NCBI RefSeq assembly: GCF_000152705.1
Contig: NZ_CH672413.1
Coordinates: 3,875,046 to 3,939,045, forward strand
Origin: Janibacter sp. HTCC2649
GTDB taxonomy: Bacteria > Actinomycetota > Actinomycetes > Actinomycetales > Dermatophilaceae
Direction: 5' to 3'
Length of the DNA: 64,000 nucleotides
This document shows, in pieces, positions 37,001 to 44,729 of the stretch. The notes below the pieces were generated by a model, which saw only the letters and a program-made list of their open reading frames with translations, did not search any database and was not told where the DNA came from. A program made the translations under genes and the position numbers. Positions within the stretch are counted from its first letter, which is position 1, and the number at the start of each line of letters is the position of its first letter.

Positions 37001-38309
37001 CGCAGCCAGGGGCATCAGGGTCCTCGGAAGGGACGTCCCGACCGACCGCACGGATGAGTACGAGCACGTCGCGCGGTGAGTGCAGGGTGGCGATCTGACC
37101 GAGGACGTGTCGGATCATCGCCTCGACCTCGCAGGGGGAGCCGGCGATCCCGAGGCCACCGACGTCGTCGAACCCGACCTCGACCGGCAGTCCCGTCATC
37201 GCCGGGTGCTGCGCGTCGTGGCTGCCCGGAGGAACCCACGCGGTCCTCGTGGGAAGCGCGCCGACCCCGAGGCGGACCCGACCCAGGTCGGGCGCTCCCC
37301 GACGGCGCTCCCACAACCGGGTGCCGGGCCCGCTCGCGATGTCGAGGACCGTCGCCGGATCGGGTAGGTCGCGCCACCTCTGCTCGCGTTCCAGTCGGCG
37401 CACGGCCTCGAACTCGCCCTGACGTTCGGCCAGCTCGACCTCGTGGGCGGCGAGGTCGCGGGCGTACTCGCGTCGACCACCCCAGCGGTCGCCGAGGACG
37501 TTGCCGGCCAGCATGAGCGGCGAGAGCAGAGCGAAGGCCAGCATCTGGGGGCCGAAGAAGACGGCGAGGAGCCCCGCGAACGGAAGGGGGAGTGCCGCAG
37601 CGATCCACGGGATGCGCCCTCGCCGGGGTGGGGACGGTGGCGTGGGCGCCGTGATCGTCAACGACAGCTCGGGAGGGCGCGTTCGCGGAGACCGGTTGAC
37701 CACGATCCGCCCGTCACCACGCGGAAGCATCGACGCGGTGGTGCCGACGGCCCGCACGAGCCGCAGCAGGGAGTCGCCGATCGCGATGACGTCGGAGCCG
37801 TCGACTTCGGTGCTCGACCCGTCCTCGAGCTGCGTCGACCCACAACGGGTCCCGTTGGTCGAAGACAGGTCAGTGACGCGAAAACCATTGTCGGAGAGGG
37901 TGATTCGGGCGTGCCTACGACTGAGGCGTTCGTCGGCGAGCGTGAGACCCATGCCAGCGGACCGACCCACGACCACCCCGTCGGCCGTGAGCGGGATCCG
38001 GCGACCCGCATCCGGCCCGGCGACGACCGCGACATCCATCGGCGCGGAACCCGACCCCGATGGGCGATGAGGTTCGTCGAGAACGAGCGTGACCCCGTGC
38101 ACCAGTGGAGGCACTCCCAGCGGCGCTTGCGCCGCGACCGTCTCACCACGACAGGAGATCCGCACAGGGGCGCTGCCCATGACGTCGCAGATGAGGGGCA
38201 GGACATCCGCGAGGGTCGCGCCGTCGGGCGCGGTGAGTCGGACGTCGAGCCCGCTCGCGCGACGGCTGGGCCACCGCAGGGTGACGTCGAAGGTGATCGA
38301 GGACGGCAT
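34065..38309 (-). CDS. EssC/EccC-like FHA-FtsK/SpoIIIE triple-ATPase membrane protein
   Basis: 1414 residues. An N-terminal ubiquitin- or FHA-like segment (about 1-85) precedes an FHA domain (about 95-190: GVVVGRSAGMGLTLADERLS, RRHARI and SSTNGTRCG). Two transmembrane helices follow at about 230-270. Then come three FtsK/SpoIIIE ATPase modules. The first has an intact P-loop GGTTGSGKSELL (K661), VLVDYKGGSAF and VIVIDEFRLLADE. The second (near 985, GGPRSGRTT) and third (near 1243, GHSRSGRST) have Arg in place of the P-loop Lys. This is the architecture of EssC, the type VII secretion motor of Firmicutes, with FHA. No EccB/D/E or mycosin is adjacent. The start is leaderless (TAACGT, 6 bases, ATG). 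Confidence 0.85.
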   Translation of the reverse strand: MPSSITFDVTLRWPSRRASGLDVRLTAPDGATLADVLPLICDVMGSAPVRISCRGETVAAQAPLGVPPLVHGVTLVLDEPHRPSGSGSAPMDVAVVAGPDAGRRIPLTADGVVVGRSAGMGLTLADERLSRRHARITLSDNGFRVTDLSSTNGTRCGSTQLEDGSSTEVDGSDVIAIGDSLLRLVRAVGTTASMLPRGDGRIVVNRSPRTRPPELSLTITAPTPPSPPRRGRIPWIAAALPLPFAGLLAVFFGPQMLAFALLSPLMLAGNVLGDRWGGRREYARDLAAHEVELAERQGEFEAVRRLEREQRWRDLPDPATVLDIASGPGTRLWERRRGAPDLGRVRLGVGALPTRTAWVPPGSHDAQHPAMTGLPVEVGFDDVGGLGIAGSPCEVEAMIRHVLGQIATLHSPRDVLVLIRAVGRDVPSEDPDAPGCDEAAAPLSWTRWLPHTAVYGDLATCLDALRQLVVSREAERERGRNPRDPRVLLVLPESESGLGVGELVDLIERGRDLGVWCLVGARTAAALPSSCRAVVGVGAQGGARAGDVVARLDIDGAEPVAAFIPDQVGWWWGERIGRSLAAFEDAAGHADVVPGSVDLLDVLPWLDGARSLTPAALSAHWGEGGGAPLARVGRLAGEVWTIDLASDGPHLLVGGTTGSGKSELLRTLVTSLALECSPEDMTFVLVDYKGGSAFGECADLPHTVGLVTNLDEGLARRALISLGAEITRREGLLAASGARDFADHRRRVGDSPNRGLPRLVIVIDEFRLLADELPDFVDGVVSLAAVGRSLGVHLVLATQRPAGAITADIQANVNLRIAMRMRDVADSTDVIGSPDAAHLSTARPGRGFARGGDGELLEFQAARVGSGMATAPTTVTVLDQAGRPEGEPRVAVALGADPTSGALPRGEGAADATGLGALAATTREAASMVGVRPPHRPWLPPLPDLLEPAGLGASGVGLVDSPAQQRQDAFDHADHHGHWLVVGGPRSGRTTSLRTILASQVALENNPVHAYVIDSSGELADLADLPHVGAVVRADDVSRVRRLLAQLRSRTERRPATAAGALAPALLLVDGWERLDADADLAIGGLRDELLDLCRGGDNGLRAVVTGDRSALSGRLSAVISETFVLPLADPSDATYAGLSRSDLPSSRAPGRGLRLRDRTEVQFALRDPLAEAVARPVGAAEPFALPQLPDVVDHALLLSGRRTHGQSLPVGQLPIGLSAETGATAVLDPERHGRRILVAGHSRSGRSTTLASLARSAVAAGRPVSVVEGRAEEVGRTAGVIRVDPWDSQGLIDAKNLHPDLVVLIDDAERLDGTPVEPVLQEILALVDRDAGLVVAASTLSAVSLAFRGIVHTVAREQSGILLGPRAPSDGEAFAIRAPRGLAALPGRALLVSGRQYTEVQIGRVLAADQLTV

Positions 38310-38315
38310 ACGGGC

Positions 38316-38357
38316 ACGTTAGGCAAATCCCGAAAATCGGCCGCAGAGTTGTCCACA
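38316..38357. promoter_or_regulatory. essC-like -10 hexamer and adjacent DnaA-box-like word
   Basis: Minus-strand TAACGT (38316-38321) sits 6 bases before the ATG at 38309. An exact TTGTCCACA lies at 38349-38357 on the plus strand, in the short gap between the ATPase start and the glgX stop. Confidence 0.45.
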
Positions 38358-38398
38358 GGCCCCCAAGGAACCCGGTAGGACGCCCGAGGTGAGCGGAC

Positions 38399-40564
38399 TC
38401 AGGTCGGGTCGGTCACGGCATACGCACGCATGCTGAGCGGCGCGAGGTTCACCTCGGCGCCGGCATCCGACCGCTCGCCGTCCACCGGCCGCTCCCAGGT
38501 GCTGTCCCACAGGAGCCGGTATGCCGCGAGACCAGGTGCCGTGGGCAGGGTCACCGGTTGCTCGTGCTGGCCGCCGTGGAGAACGACGAGCACCGACTCG
38601 TGGCCCAGCCAGGCGCCGTTGACGAGCATCTGCAGCGTGCGGTTCTCGGGGGAGGTCCAGTCCTTCATCGAGGAGCCGTCGGCGCCGTACCAGGCAAGGT
38701 CGATGGACCCGTCCTCGTGCACCTCACGGCCGAGCGCCCACGTCCGCTGGCGCAGTGCCGGGTGCTCGCGGCGGATCGCGAGCAGGTGGCGGGTCGTCGC
38801 GAGGAGGTCGTCCTGCCACGGTGCGAGGTCCCAGTCGAACCACGTCGTCGCGTTGTCCTGGTTGTAGGGGTTGTTGTTGCCGTTCTGGCTGCGTCCGAAC
38901 TCATCGCCGGCGTTGATCATCGGGATGCCGGAGGACAGGAGCAGCGTGCCGAGGAGGTTGCGCATGGAACGGCGACGTCGCGTCAGGATCTGCTCGTCGT
39001 CGGTCGGACCCTCGACCCCGTGGTTCCACGAGTGGTTGCCGTTGGAGCCGTCGTTGTTGTCCTCGCCGTTGTCCTCGTTGTGTTTTTCGTCGTATGCCGT
39101 GAGGTCGGCGAGCGTGAACCCGTCGTGTGCGCAGACGAAGTTCACCGACGCGGTCGGTCCACGGTCGCGAGCACCGAAGAGGTCGCGGGACCCGGCCAAC
39201 CGCGTGGCGAGATCCTGTACGCCGTGCGGCACCTGGCCGGGCACGGACGGTCGGTGGTCGGCGAGCCAGAAGTCGCGCACGGAGTCGCGGAAGCGGTCGT
39301 TCCACTCTGAGAACGGCGGCGGGAACTGGCCGGTGCGCCAGCCGTGCATGCCGACGTCCCACGGCTCGACGATGAGCTTGGTGGCCGAGAGGATCGGGTC
39401 GGTGCGGAGTCCGACGAGGAAGGGGTGGTCGGGGTCGAACTCGTCGGTGCGCCCACGGCCCAGAGCCACGGCCAGGTCGAAGCGGAAGCCGTCGACGTGA
39501 CACTCCTGCACCCAGTAGCGCAGCGAGTCGAGGGCCAGGCGACACATGACCGGGTGCCGCAGGTCGAGCGTGTTGCCCGTCCCGGTGACGTCGATGTCGC
39601 GACCGCGTTCGTCGAGTCGGTAATAGGCGCGGTTGTCGAGGCCGCGGAACGACAGGGTCGCGCCCTTGCCGTCCTGCTCGGCCGTGTGGTTGTAGACGAC
39701 GTCGAGGAGGACCTCGAGGCCGGCGGCGTGGAGCAGCTTGACCATGCCCTTGAACTCGTCGAGAGCGCCTTGCGGATCGGTCGACGCGGCATACGCGGCG
39801 TGAGGAGCAAAGAACCCCAACGTGTTGTAGCCCCAGTGGTTGGCCAGTCCCTTCTGCACGAGGGCCGGCTCGGAGGCGAACGAGTGCACGGGCAGCAGCT
39901 CGACGGCGGTCACCCCGAGCCCGGTGAGGTAGGCGATCGTCGCGGGGTGCGCCATTCCGGCATACGTCCCACGCAGTTCCTCGGGGACGCCCGGCAGCTC
40001 CATCGTGAGGTTGCGGACGTGGGTCTCGTAGACCACCGTCTCGCTGCGGGTCACGGATGGCGGTGCATCGTCCCCCCAGTCGAAGGTCTCGTCGACGACG
40101 ACGGAGCGCGGCATGTCCGGAGCGGAGTCCGTGTCGGAGGGGGCGAAGCCGTCGCCGTGCCACGTGCTGTCGTCGACAACGTGTCCGTAGACGCTCGGTC
40201 CCCAGTGGACCTCGCCCTCGATGGCGCGGGCGTAGGGGTCCATGAGGAGCTGGTGGGGGTTGTGCCGCAAGCCCTGTTCCGGATCCCAGGCGCCCCCGAC
40301 CCGGAAGCCGTAGCGCTGCCCCACACCCACGTCGGGGACGAAGCCGAACCACCAGCCGAAGGCGTGGTCGACCAGGGGCACGCGACGCTCGGTGGCGCCC
40401 TCGGAGTCGCCGGCGTCGAAGAGGCACAGGTCCACGGATTCGGCATGTCCGGCGTAGACGCTCACCTCGATGCCCCCGTCGACGAGAGTCACGCCCGGAG
40501 CGGGCGGCAGGTCGCGGGGAACACGGAACGAGGAGGCTGTGGCGGCGGACGTCAACGGCGTCAT
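38399..40564 (-). CDS. glgX: glycogen debranching enzyme GlgX
   Basis: 721-residue GH13 isoamylase-type enzyme that cleaves alpha-1,6 branches of glycogen limit dextrins. It has an N-terminal CBM48-like beta domain (about 20-130), then the GH13 barrel: LLDVVYNHT, nucleophile D363 in DGFRFDLA, general acid Glu in KLIVEPWDVG, and the third carboxylate in FVCAHDGFT. GlgX features include ETHVRNLTM and the asparagine-rich HNEDNGEDNNDGSNGNHS stretch. Minus-strand TAGGCT lies 6 bases before the ATG. No other glycogen gene is in the window. Confidence 0.95.
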   Translation of the reverse strand: MTPLTSAATASSFRVPRDLPPAPGVTLVDGGIEVSVYAGHAESVDLCLFDAGDSEGATERRVPLVDHAFGWWFGFVPDVGVGQRYGFRVGGAWDPEQGLRHNPHQLLMDPYARAIEGEVHWGPSVYGHVVDDSTWHGDGFAPSDTDSAPDMPRSVVVDETFDWGDDAPPSVTRSETVVYETHVRNLTMELPGVPEELRGTYAGMAHPATIAYLTGLGVTAVELLPVHSFASEPALVQKGLANHWGYNTLGFFAPHAAYAASTDPQGALDEFKGMVKLLHAAGLEVLLDVVYNHTAEQDGKGATLSFRGLDNRAYYRLDERGRDIDVTGTGNTLDLRHPVMCRLALDSLRYWVQECHVDGFRFDLAVALGRGRTDEFDPDHPFLVGLRTDPILSATKLIVEPWDVGMHGWRTGQFPPPFSEWNDRFRDSVRDFWLADHRPSVPGQVPHGVQDLATRLAGSRDLFGARDRGPTASVNFVCAHDGFTLADLTAYDEKHNEDNGEDNNDGSNGNHSWNHGVEGPTDDEQILTRRRRSMRNLLGTLLLSSGIPMINAGDEFGRSQNGNNNPYNQDNATTWFDWDLAPWQDDLLATTRHLLAIRREHPALRQRTWALGREVHEDGSIDLAWYGADGSSMKDWTSPENRTLQMLVNGAWLGHESVLVVLHGGQHEQPVTLPTAPGLAAYRLLWDSTWERPVDGERSDAGAEVNLAPLSMRAYAVTDPT

Positions 40565-40570
40565 GGCGGC

Positions 40571-40576
40571 AGCCTA
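40571..40576 (-). promoter_or_regulatory. -10 hexamer TAGGCT of glgX
   Basis: TAGGCT on the minus strand followed by GCCGCC and the ATG at 40564. The 6-base spacing indicates a leaderless start, with no Shine-Dalgarno visible. Confidence 0.5.
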
Positions 40577-40650
40577 TTGAGGGCGAGGAGAAGTGGCCAC
40601 GAGCGACCACTGTCGCGCGCGTCGCGCGCGACGCATGACAAGGTGGAGTC

Positions 40651-41184
40651 ATGAGTGATCCGACTTCTCTCCCCAACTTCCCGCCGCCCGCCAACGAGCA
40701 CCCGTTGCGCGGCCGAGTCCTCGACGTGCTGGTCGATGCAGGGGCCCAGCCCAACATCGACACCGACGGCGACGTCGCCTTCCAGGCCAACGACCAGACG
40801 GTTTTCGTCCGTGTCACCGAGGGCGACCTGCCCGTCATGCGCATCTTCGGCCAGTGGACCCTGCCCGAGGAGGTCGCCGCCGACCAGGAGAAGGTCTCGG
40901 CCACCTGCAACGAGGTCAACCTCTCGCTGAACTGTGTCAAGACCGGGGTCGCCAACAACACGCTCGTCGTCACGAGCGAGCACCTCGTCACCGAGGGCGC
41001 GGACGTCGCGACCCTCGTCCAGGTGAGCACCTCGATCATCCTGTCCGGCGTCCAGCTGTGGCACGAGCGCGCGCTCGGCCTCGAGCCCGGATCGACCCAG
41101 GGCGAGGTTCCCAGCGATGCGCCCGAGGGTTCCGACCTTCCGGGCCCCGAGACCAACGGGTCCACGCCAGGTCAGGGCAGCTGA
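40651..41184 (+). CDS. YbjN-domain protein
   Basis: 177-residue protein of the YbjN/type-III-secretion-chaperone-like fold (PF10722). Core strands are VLDVLVDAGAQPNIDTDGD, VAFQANDQTVFVRV and LPVMRIFGQWTL; a helix-strand pair NEVNLSLNCVKTGVANNTL completes the fold. A low-complexity Pro/Gly/Ser tail follows. E. coli YbjN affects stress and motility; function here is unknown. ATG 40651 lies 6 bases after CAAGGT. Its TGA overlaps the ATG of the crotonase, so the two are coupled. Confidence 0.8.
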   Translation: MSDPTSLPNFPPPANEHPLRGRVLDVLVDAGAQPNIDTDGDVAFQANDQTVFVRVTEGDLPVMRIFGQWTLPEEVAADQEKVSATCNEVNLSLNCVKTGVANNTLVVTSEHLVTEGADVATLVQVSTSIILSGVQLWHERALGLEPGSTQGEVPSDAPEGSDLPGPETNGSTPGQGS

Positions 41185-41996
41185 TGTCCGAGGCGTCGGG
41201 GGCGTCGGAGTTCGTGCGTCTCGAGGTTGAGGACGGCATCGGCATCATCCGGCTCGACCGGCCGCCGATGAACGCGCTCGACGCCGACGTGCAGCGAGGC
41301 ATCATCGCCGCGTCGCAGGAGGCGTCCGAGCGCAAGGACGTCTTTGCGGTCATCGTCTACGGCGGCGAGAAGGTCTTCGCGGCGGGCGTTGACATCAAGC
41401 AGATGGCCGACTGGTCCTACACGGACATGGTCGACAACTCGCACCTCTTCCAGGACTTCACCCGAGCCCTGGCGCGCATCCCGAAGCCGACCGTCGCGGC
41501 CATCACCGGCTACGCGCTCGGTGGCGGTTGTGAGGTCACCCTCGCGTGCGACTTCCGGATTGCGGCCAGGGGCGCCAAGCTCGGCCAGCCCGAAGTCCTC
41601 CTGGGGCTCATCCCCGGCGCGGGCGGCAGCCAGCGACTGGCTCGTCTCGTCGGCCCGGCCAAGGCCAAGGACCTCATCTTCACGGGCCGGTTCATCGATG
41701 CCGACGAGGCGCTCGCGATCGGTCTCGTCGATCAGGTCGTGGACCCGGGCGAGCGGGGCAGTGAAGCTGTCCTGGCCGCCGCGAAAGAGATGATGAAGAA
41801 GTATGCCGGTGGGCCGGCCTACGCTCTCCGCGCAGCGAAGGAGGCCATCGACTCCGGTCTTGAGACCGACCTGCAGAGTGGCCTCGAGATCGAGCGCATG
41901 CTGTTTGCAGGCCTTTTCGCGACGAAGGACCGTGCCGCTGGCATGGCCTCGTTCATCGAGAGCGGTCCGGGCAAGGCCACCTTCGAAGGCGCCTGA
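41184..41996 (+). CDS. enoyl-CoA hydratase/isomerase (crotonase family)
   Basis: 270-residue crotonase. The oxyanion-hole segments FAAGVDIKQMADW and GYALGGGCEVTLACDFR, and the catalytic glutamates of GGGCE and GQPEVLLGLIPGAGG, are both present, so true enoyl-CoA hydratase activity is likely (hydration of trans-2-enoyl-CoA in beta-oxidation). The ATG at 41184 overlaps the ybjN-type gene stop. The etfBA genes 0.8 kb away would accept electrons from acyl-CoA dehydrogenases of the same pathway. Confidence 0.92.
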   Translation: MSEASGASEFVRLEVEDGIGIIRLDRPPMNALDADVQRGIIAASQEASERKDVFAVIVYGGEKVFAAGVDIKQMADWSYTDMVDNSHLFQDFTRALARIPKPTVAAITGYALGGGCEVTLACDFRIAARGAKLGQPEVLLGLIPGAGGSQRLARLVGPAKAKDLIFTGRFIDADEALAIGLVDQVVDPGERGSEAVLAAAKEMMKKYAGGPAYALRAAKEAIDSGLETDLQSGLEIERMLFAGLFATKDRAAGMASFIESGPGKATFEGA

Positions 41997-42033
41997 CGCA
42001 GCACCACGAAGTCGGTTCAGGGGTCCGTCGTCC

Positions 42034-42636
42034 TCAGCTGGTGAGGAGCCCGTCGACGAACGTCCGCAGGCCCGCGGCGTCCGTGTAGCGGTGCGAGCGG
42101 ATCCCCAGGATCTCCGCGGTGGCGACGTTCTCGGATGAGCGGTCGACGAACGCGATCTCACTGAACATCAGCCGGTTCTGCAGGGCGATGCGGCTGAACA
42201 CGTCCGGGTCTGGCTTCGTCAGCCCGATGTCGGCGCTGCTCGTCACCCCGTCGACCTCATCGGTGAGTCCGAGCCGGGCGATGTCGTCCTCGAGCCGGCT
42301 CGTGGCGTTCGTGAAGACCACGACCCGCAGCTGCGAGCGAGCCTGCCGCACGATGGCGAGCACCTCGGGGTCCACTGTGCCGGTGGGAACCATCCAGTCG
42401 TGGACCGCAGCATGGGCAGCGTCCCCGTGCTCGGCCGCGATCGCCTCGGCCACCGAGTCGCGCCACACCTGGTCGTCGACGGCACCGGTCAGTGCTGGCA
42501 TGAGCCGGTGAGGTGCGAACGCGGCCATGGACAGGGTGCCGGCGGGCAGGCCATGGGCCGTCTCGACCGCTCCGGTGTGGTCTGGATCCCAGAGGCGGAG
42601 CACCCCGTCGAGGTCGAGCAGCAGCACCTTGAACAT
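42034..42636 (-). CDS. HAD-superfamily hydrolase
   Basis: 200-residue HAD hydrolase of the epoxide-hydrolase-like/phosphatase subfamily. Motif I is DLDGV (D8 nucleophile, D10), motif II VVFTNAT, motif III Lys in TKPDPDVF, and motif IV AFVDRSSEN with one clear Asp. A helical cap of about 70 residues follows motif I, so it is type I. The frame is open back to 42738, but ATG 42636 has GGAGGAG at ideal spacing. It converges on the crotonase, with only a half copy of the CACGAAGTCG repeat word (about 42006) between them. Substrate unknown. Confidence 0.85.
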   Translation of the reverse strand: MFKVLLLDLDGVLRLWDPDHTGAVETAHGLPAGTLSMAAFAPHRLMPALTGAVDDQVWRDSVAEAIAAEHGDAAHAAVHDWMVPTGTVDPEVLAIVRQARSQLRVVVFTNATSRLEDDIARLGLTDEVDGVTSSADIGLTKPDPDVFSRIALQNRLMFSEIAFVDRSSENVATAEILGIRSHRYTDAAGLRTFVDGLLTS

Positions 42637-42847
42637 GGGGCTCTCCTCCTCGTCGTCCGCTCCTCGTGGGCTGTTCATCGCGTCCTTCGTCGATCGTCTC
42701 TCACTCGCCGCCGTGAGTGGGCGAGGAGCGCACGCCAATGAATTCTGTGCCCACCATCACGCCCGGAGGATTCTCCGGAGGGCGAGCACCCGGCATACGC
42801 TCGGGGGTGAACGTATTTACCCACCCAGAGATGAGGACGAGGCACGC

Positions 42848-43639
42848 ATGAACATCGTCGTCTGCGTCAAGTACGTGCCTGACGCACAGTCCGACCGCAC
42901 CTTCAACGAGGCCGACAGCACCACGGATCGCGAGGGCGTCGACGGTCTCCTGTCCGAGATCGACGAGTACGCCGTCGAGGAGGCTCTCAAGCTCGCCGAG
43001 GCCGGCGAGGGCGAGGTCACCGTCGTGACCGTCGGTCCCGCGCAGGCCATCGATGCGGTCAAGAAGGCACTGCAGATGGGTGCCGACAAGGCTGTGCACG
43101 TGAGCGACGAGGCCATCCACGGCTCCGACGCCGCGTCCACCTCGCTCATCCTCGCCGAGGCCATCAAGAAGACCTCCGGCGGCAACAACCCCGACCTGGT
43201 CCTCATGGGCATGTCCTCCACGGACGGTGTCATGGGTGTCGTGCCCGCGATGGTTGCCGAGCGCCTCGGCCTCCCTGCCGTGACCTACGCCTCCGAGCTC
43301 ACCCTCGACGGCCAGTCGGTCACCATCCGCCGTGACGGCGACGCCGCGTCCGAGACGATCACGTCGACGCTGCCGGCCCTCGTGTCGGTCACCGACCAGA
43401 TCAACGAGCCGCGCTACCCCTCCTTCAAGGGGATCATGGCCGCCAAGAAGAAGCCGGTCGACACCTGGACCCTCGCGGATCTTGGCGTCGACGCAGGCCT
43501 CGTGGGCCTCGACGCTGCCTGGACCAAGGTGACGTCGTTCGCCAAGCGTCCGCCGCGTGAGCAGGGCCAGATCGTCACCGACGAGGGCGACGGTGGCACC
43601 AAGCTCGCCGAGTTCCTGTCCGCCCAGAAGTTCCTCTGA
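42848..43639 (+). CDS. etfB: electron transfer flavoprotein beta subunit
   Basis: 263-residue EtfB (FixA). It starts MNIVVCVKYVPD and contains the family blocks EIDEYAVEEALKLAE, VTVGPAQAIDAVKKALQMGAD and the signature VLMGMSSTDGVMGVVPAM. EtfB binds AMP structurally and, with EtfA, shuttles electrons from acyl-CoA dehydrogenases to the quinone pool. ATG 42848 has GAGGACGAGG upstream. The 211-base upstream region holds a CCGGAG-GATT-CTCCGG dyad (42763-42778) and one GTATGCCG copy (42791). etfA follows after 13 bases. Confidence 0.96.
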   Translation: MNIVVCVKYVPDAQSDRTFNEADSTTDREGVDGLLSEIDEYAVEEALKLAEAGEGEVTVVTVGPAQAIDAVKKALQMGADKAVHVSDEAIHGSDAASTSLILAEAIKKTSGGNNPDLVLMGMSSTDGVMGVVPAMVAERLGLPAVTYASELTLDGQSVTIRRDGDAASETITSTLPALVSVTDQINEPRYPSFKGIMAAKKKPVDTWTLADLGVDAGLVGLDAAWTKVTSFAKRPPREQGQIVTDEGDGGTKLAEFLSAQKFL

Positions 43640-43652
43640 GGAGAATCCACCC

Positions 43653-44609
43653 ATGGCTGAAGTTCTCGTCCTCGTCGACCACGCTGGCGGCAAGATCCGC
43701 AAGGCGACCGCCGAGCTGCTGACCATCGCCCGCCGTCTCGGCGAGCCCTCCGCTGTCTACATCGGCCCCGGTGCCGAGACCGCGCAGGTCACCCTCGCCA
43801 AGTACGGCGCTGCCAAGGTCTACGTCTACGACGCCCCTGACGCACTCGAGTACCTCGTCGCCCCCCAGGCCGAGATCCTCGCGTCAGTCGTCGAGAAGAC
43901 CTCCCCGCTCGCCGTGCTCATCCCGAGCAACTCGGCCGGCAAGGAGATCGCGGCCCGTCTCGCGATCCGCACCGAGTCCGGTGTCATCACCGACGCCGTC
44001 GACGTCACCGCTGGTGGCGAAGGCGTGGAGACGACCCAGTCGGTCTTCGCCGGTTCCTACACGGTCAAGTCCACGATCACCAAGGGCACCGCGATCGTCG
44101 CGGTCAAGCCCAACTCGGTCGCCATCGAGCCGGCTCCGGCCGCAGGTGCCGTCGAGAAGGTCGAGATCACCCTCTCGGACAACGCCAAGGCCGCCAAGAT
44201 CACCGAGTCCAAGCCCAAGGAGGCGACGGGTCGCCCGGAGCTCACCGAGGCCAAGATCGTCGTCTCCGGCGGTCGCGGCACGGGTGGCGACTTCGGTCCG
44301 GTCGAGCAGTTCGCCGACTCCCTCGGTGCTGCCGTCGGTGCCTCGCGCGCGGCCGTCGACGCCGGTTGGTACCCGCACAGCAACCAGGTCGGCCAGACCG
44401 GCAAGCAGGTCTCGCCGCAGCTCTACGTCGCGGCGGGCATCTCCGGTGCGATCCAGCACCGCGCCGGCATGCAGACGTCCAAGACGATCATCGCGATCAA
44501 CAAGGACGAAGAGGCCCCCATCTTCGAGCTCGTCGACTTCGGTGTCGTCGGTGACCTGTTCACCGTCCTGCCGCAGGCGACCGAGGCCGTCAAGAAGGCC
44601 AAGGCCTGA
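43653..44609 (+). CDS. etfA: electron transfer flavoprotein alpha subunit
   Basis: 318-residue EtfA (FixB). The N-terminal domain shows [20 protein letters not shown] and the C-terminal FAD domain [27 protein letters not shown]-type [19 protein letters not shown] and [10 protein letters not shown]. It holds the FAD of the heterodimer. It follows etfB with GAGGAG before the ATG. A long inverted repeat follows its stop. Order etfB-etfA-iscS-mnmA matches M. tuberculosis Rv3029c-Rv3024c. Confidence 0.96.
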   Translation: MAEVLVLVDHAGGKIRKATAELLTIARRLGEPSAVYIGPGAETAQVTLAKYGAAKVYVYDAPDALEYLVAPQAEILASVVEKTSPLAVLIPSNSAGKEIAARLAIRTESGVITDAVDVTAGGEGVETTQSVFAGSYTVKSTITKGTAIVAVKPNSVAIEPAPAAGAVEKVEITLSDNAKAAKITESKPKEATGRPELTEAKIVVSGGRGTGGDFGPVEQFADSLGAAVGASRAAVDAGWYPHSNQVGQTGKQVSPQLYVAAGISGAIQHRAGMQTSKTIIAINKDEEAPIFELVDFGVVGDLFTVLPQATEAVKKAKA

Positions 44610-44623
44610 CCTCGCCTCACCCA

Positions 44624-44698
44624 CGACTAATTGCGCATTCTTGCCGTTCCGGCGCAGGGCGACCTGCCCTGTGAGCGGCAGGAATGCGCAATAAGTCG
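44624..44698. repeat. 23-bp inverted repeat after etfA (CGACTT... family, variant core)
   Basis: Arms 44624-44646 and 44676-44698 match at 21 of 23 positions (one mismatch is a G-U wobble) around a 29-base loop. The outer CGACT is shared with the CGACTTCGTGCCCC repeats, but the rest (ATTGCGCATTC) differs. It probably ends the etfBA transcript and lies against the iscS promoter. Confidence 0.7.
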
Positions 44699-44716
44699 TT
44701 ATGGGGATGGCGAACG

Positions 44717-44722
44717 TAGAAT
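44717..44722 (+). promoter_or_regulatory. -10 hexamer TAGAAT of the cysteine desulfurase gene
   Basis: TAGAAT ends 7 bases before the GTG at 44730, consistent with a leaderless start immediately downstream of the etfA inverted repeat. Confidence 0.5.
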
Positions 44723-44729
44723 TCGCGGG

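Noticed and set aside
38901-41165. 754-residue minus-strand frame overlapping glgX
   Set aside because: Arg-rich shadow of glgX, which has all GH13 catalytic motifs in its own frame.
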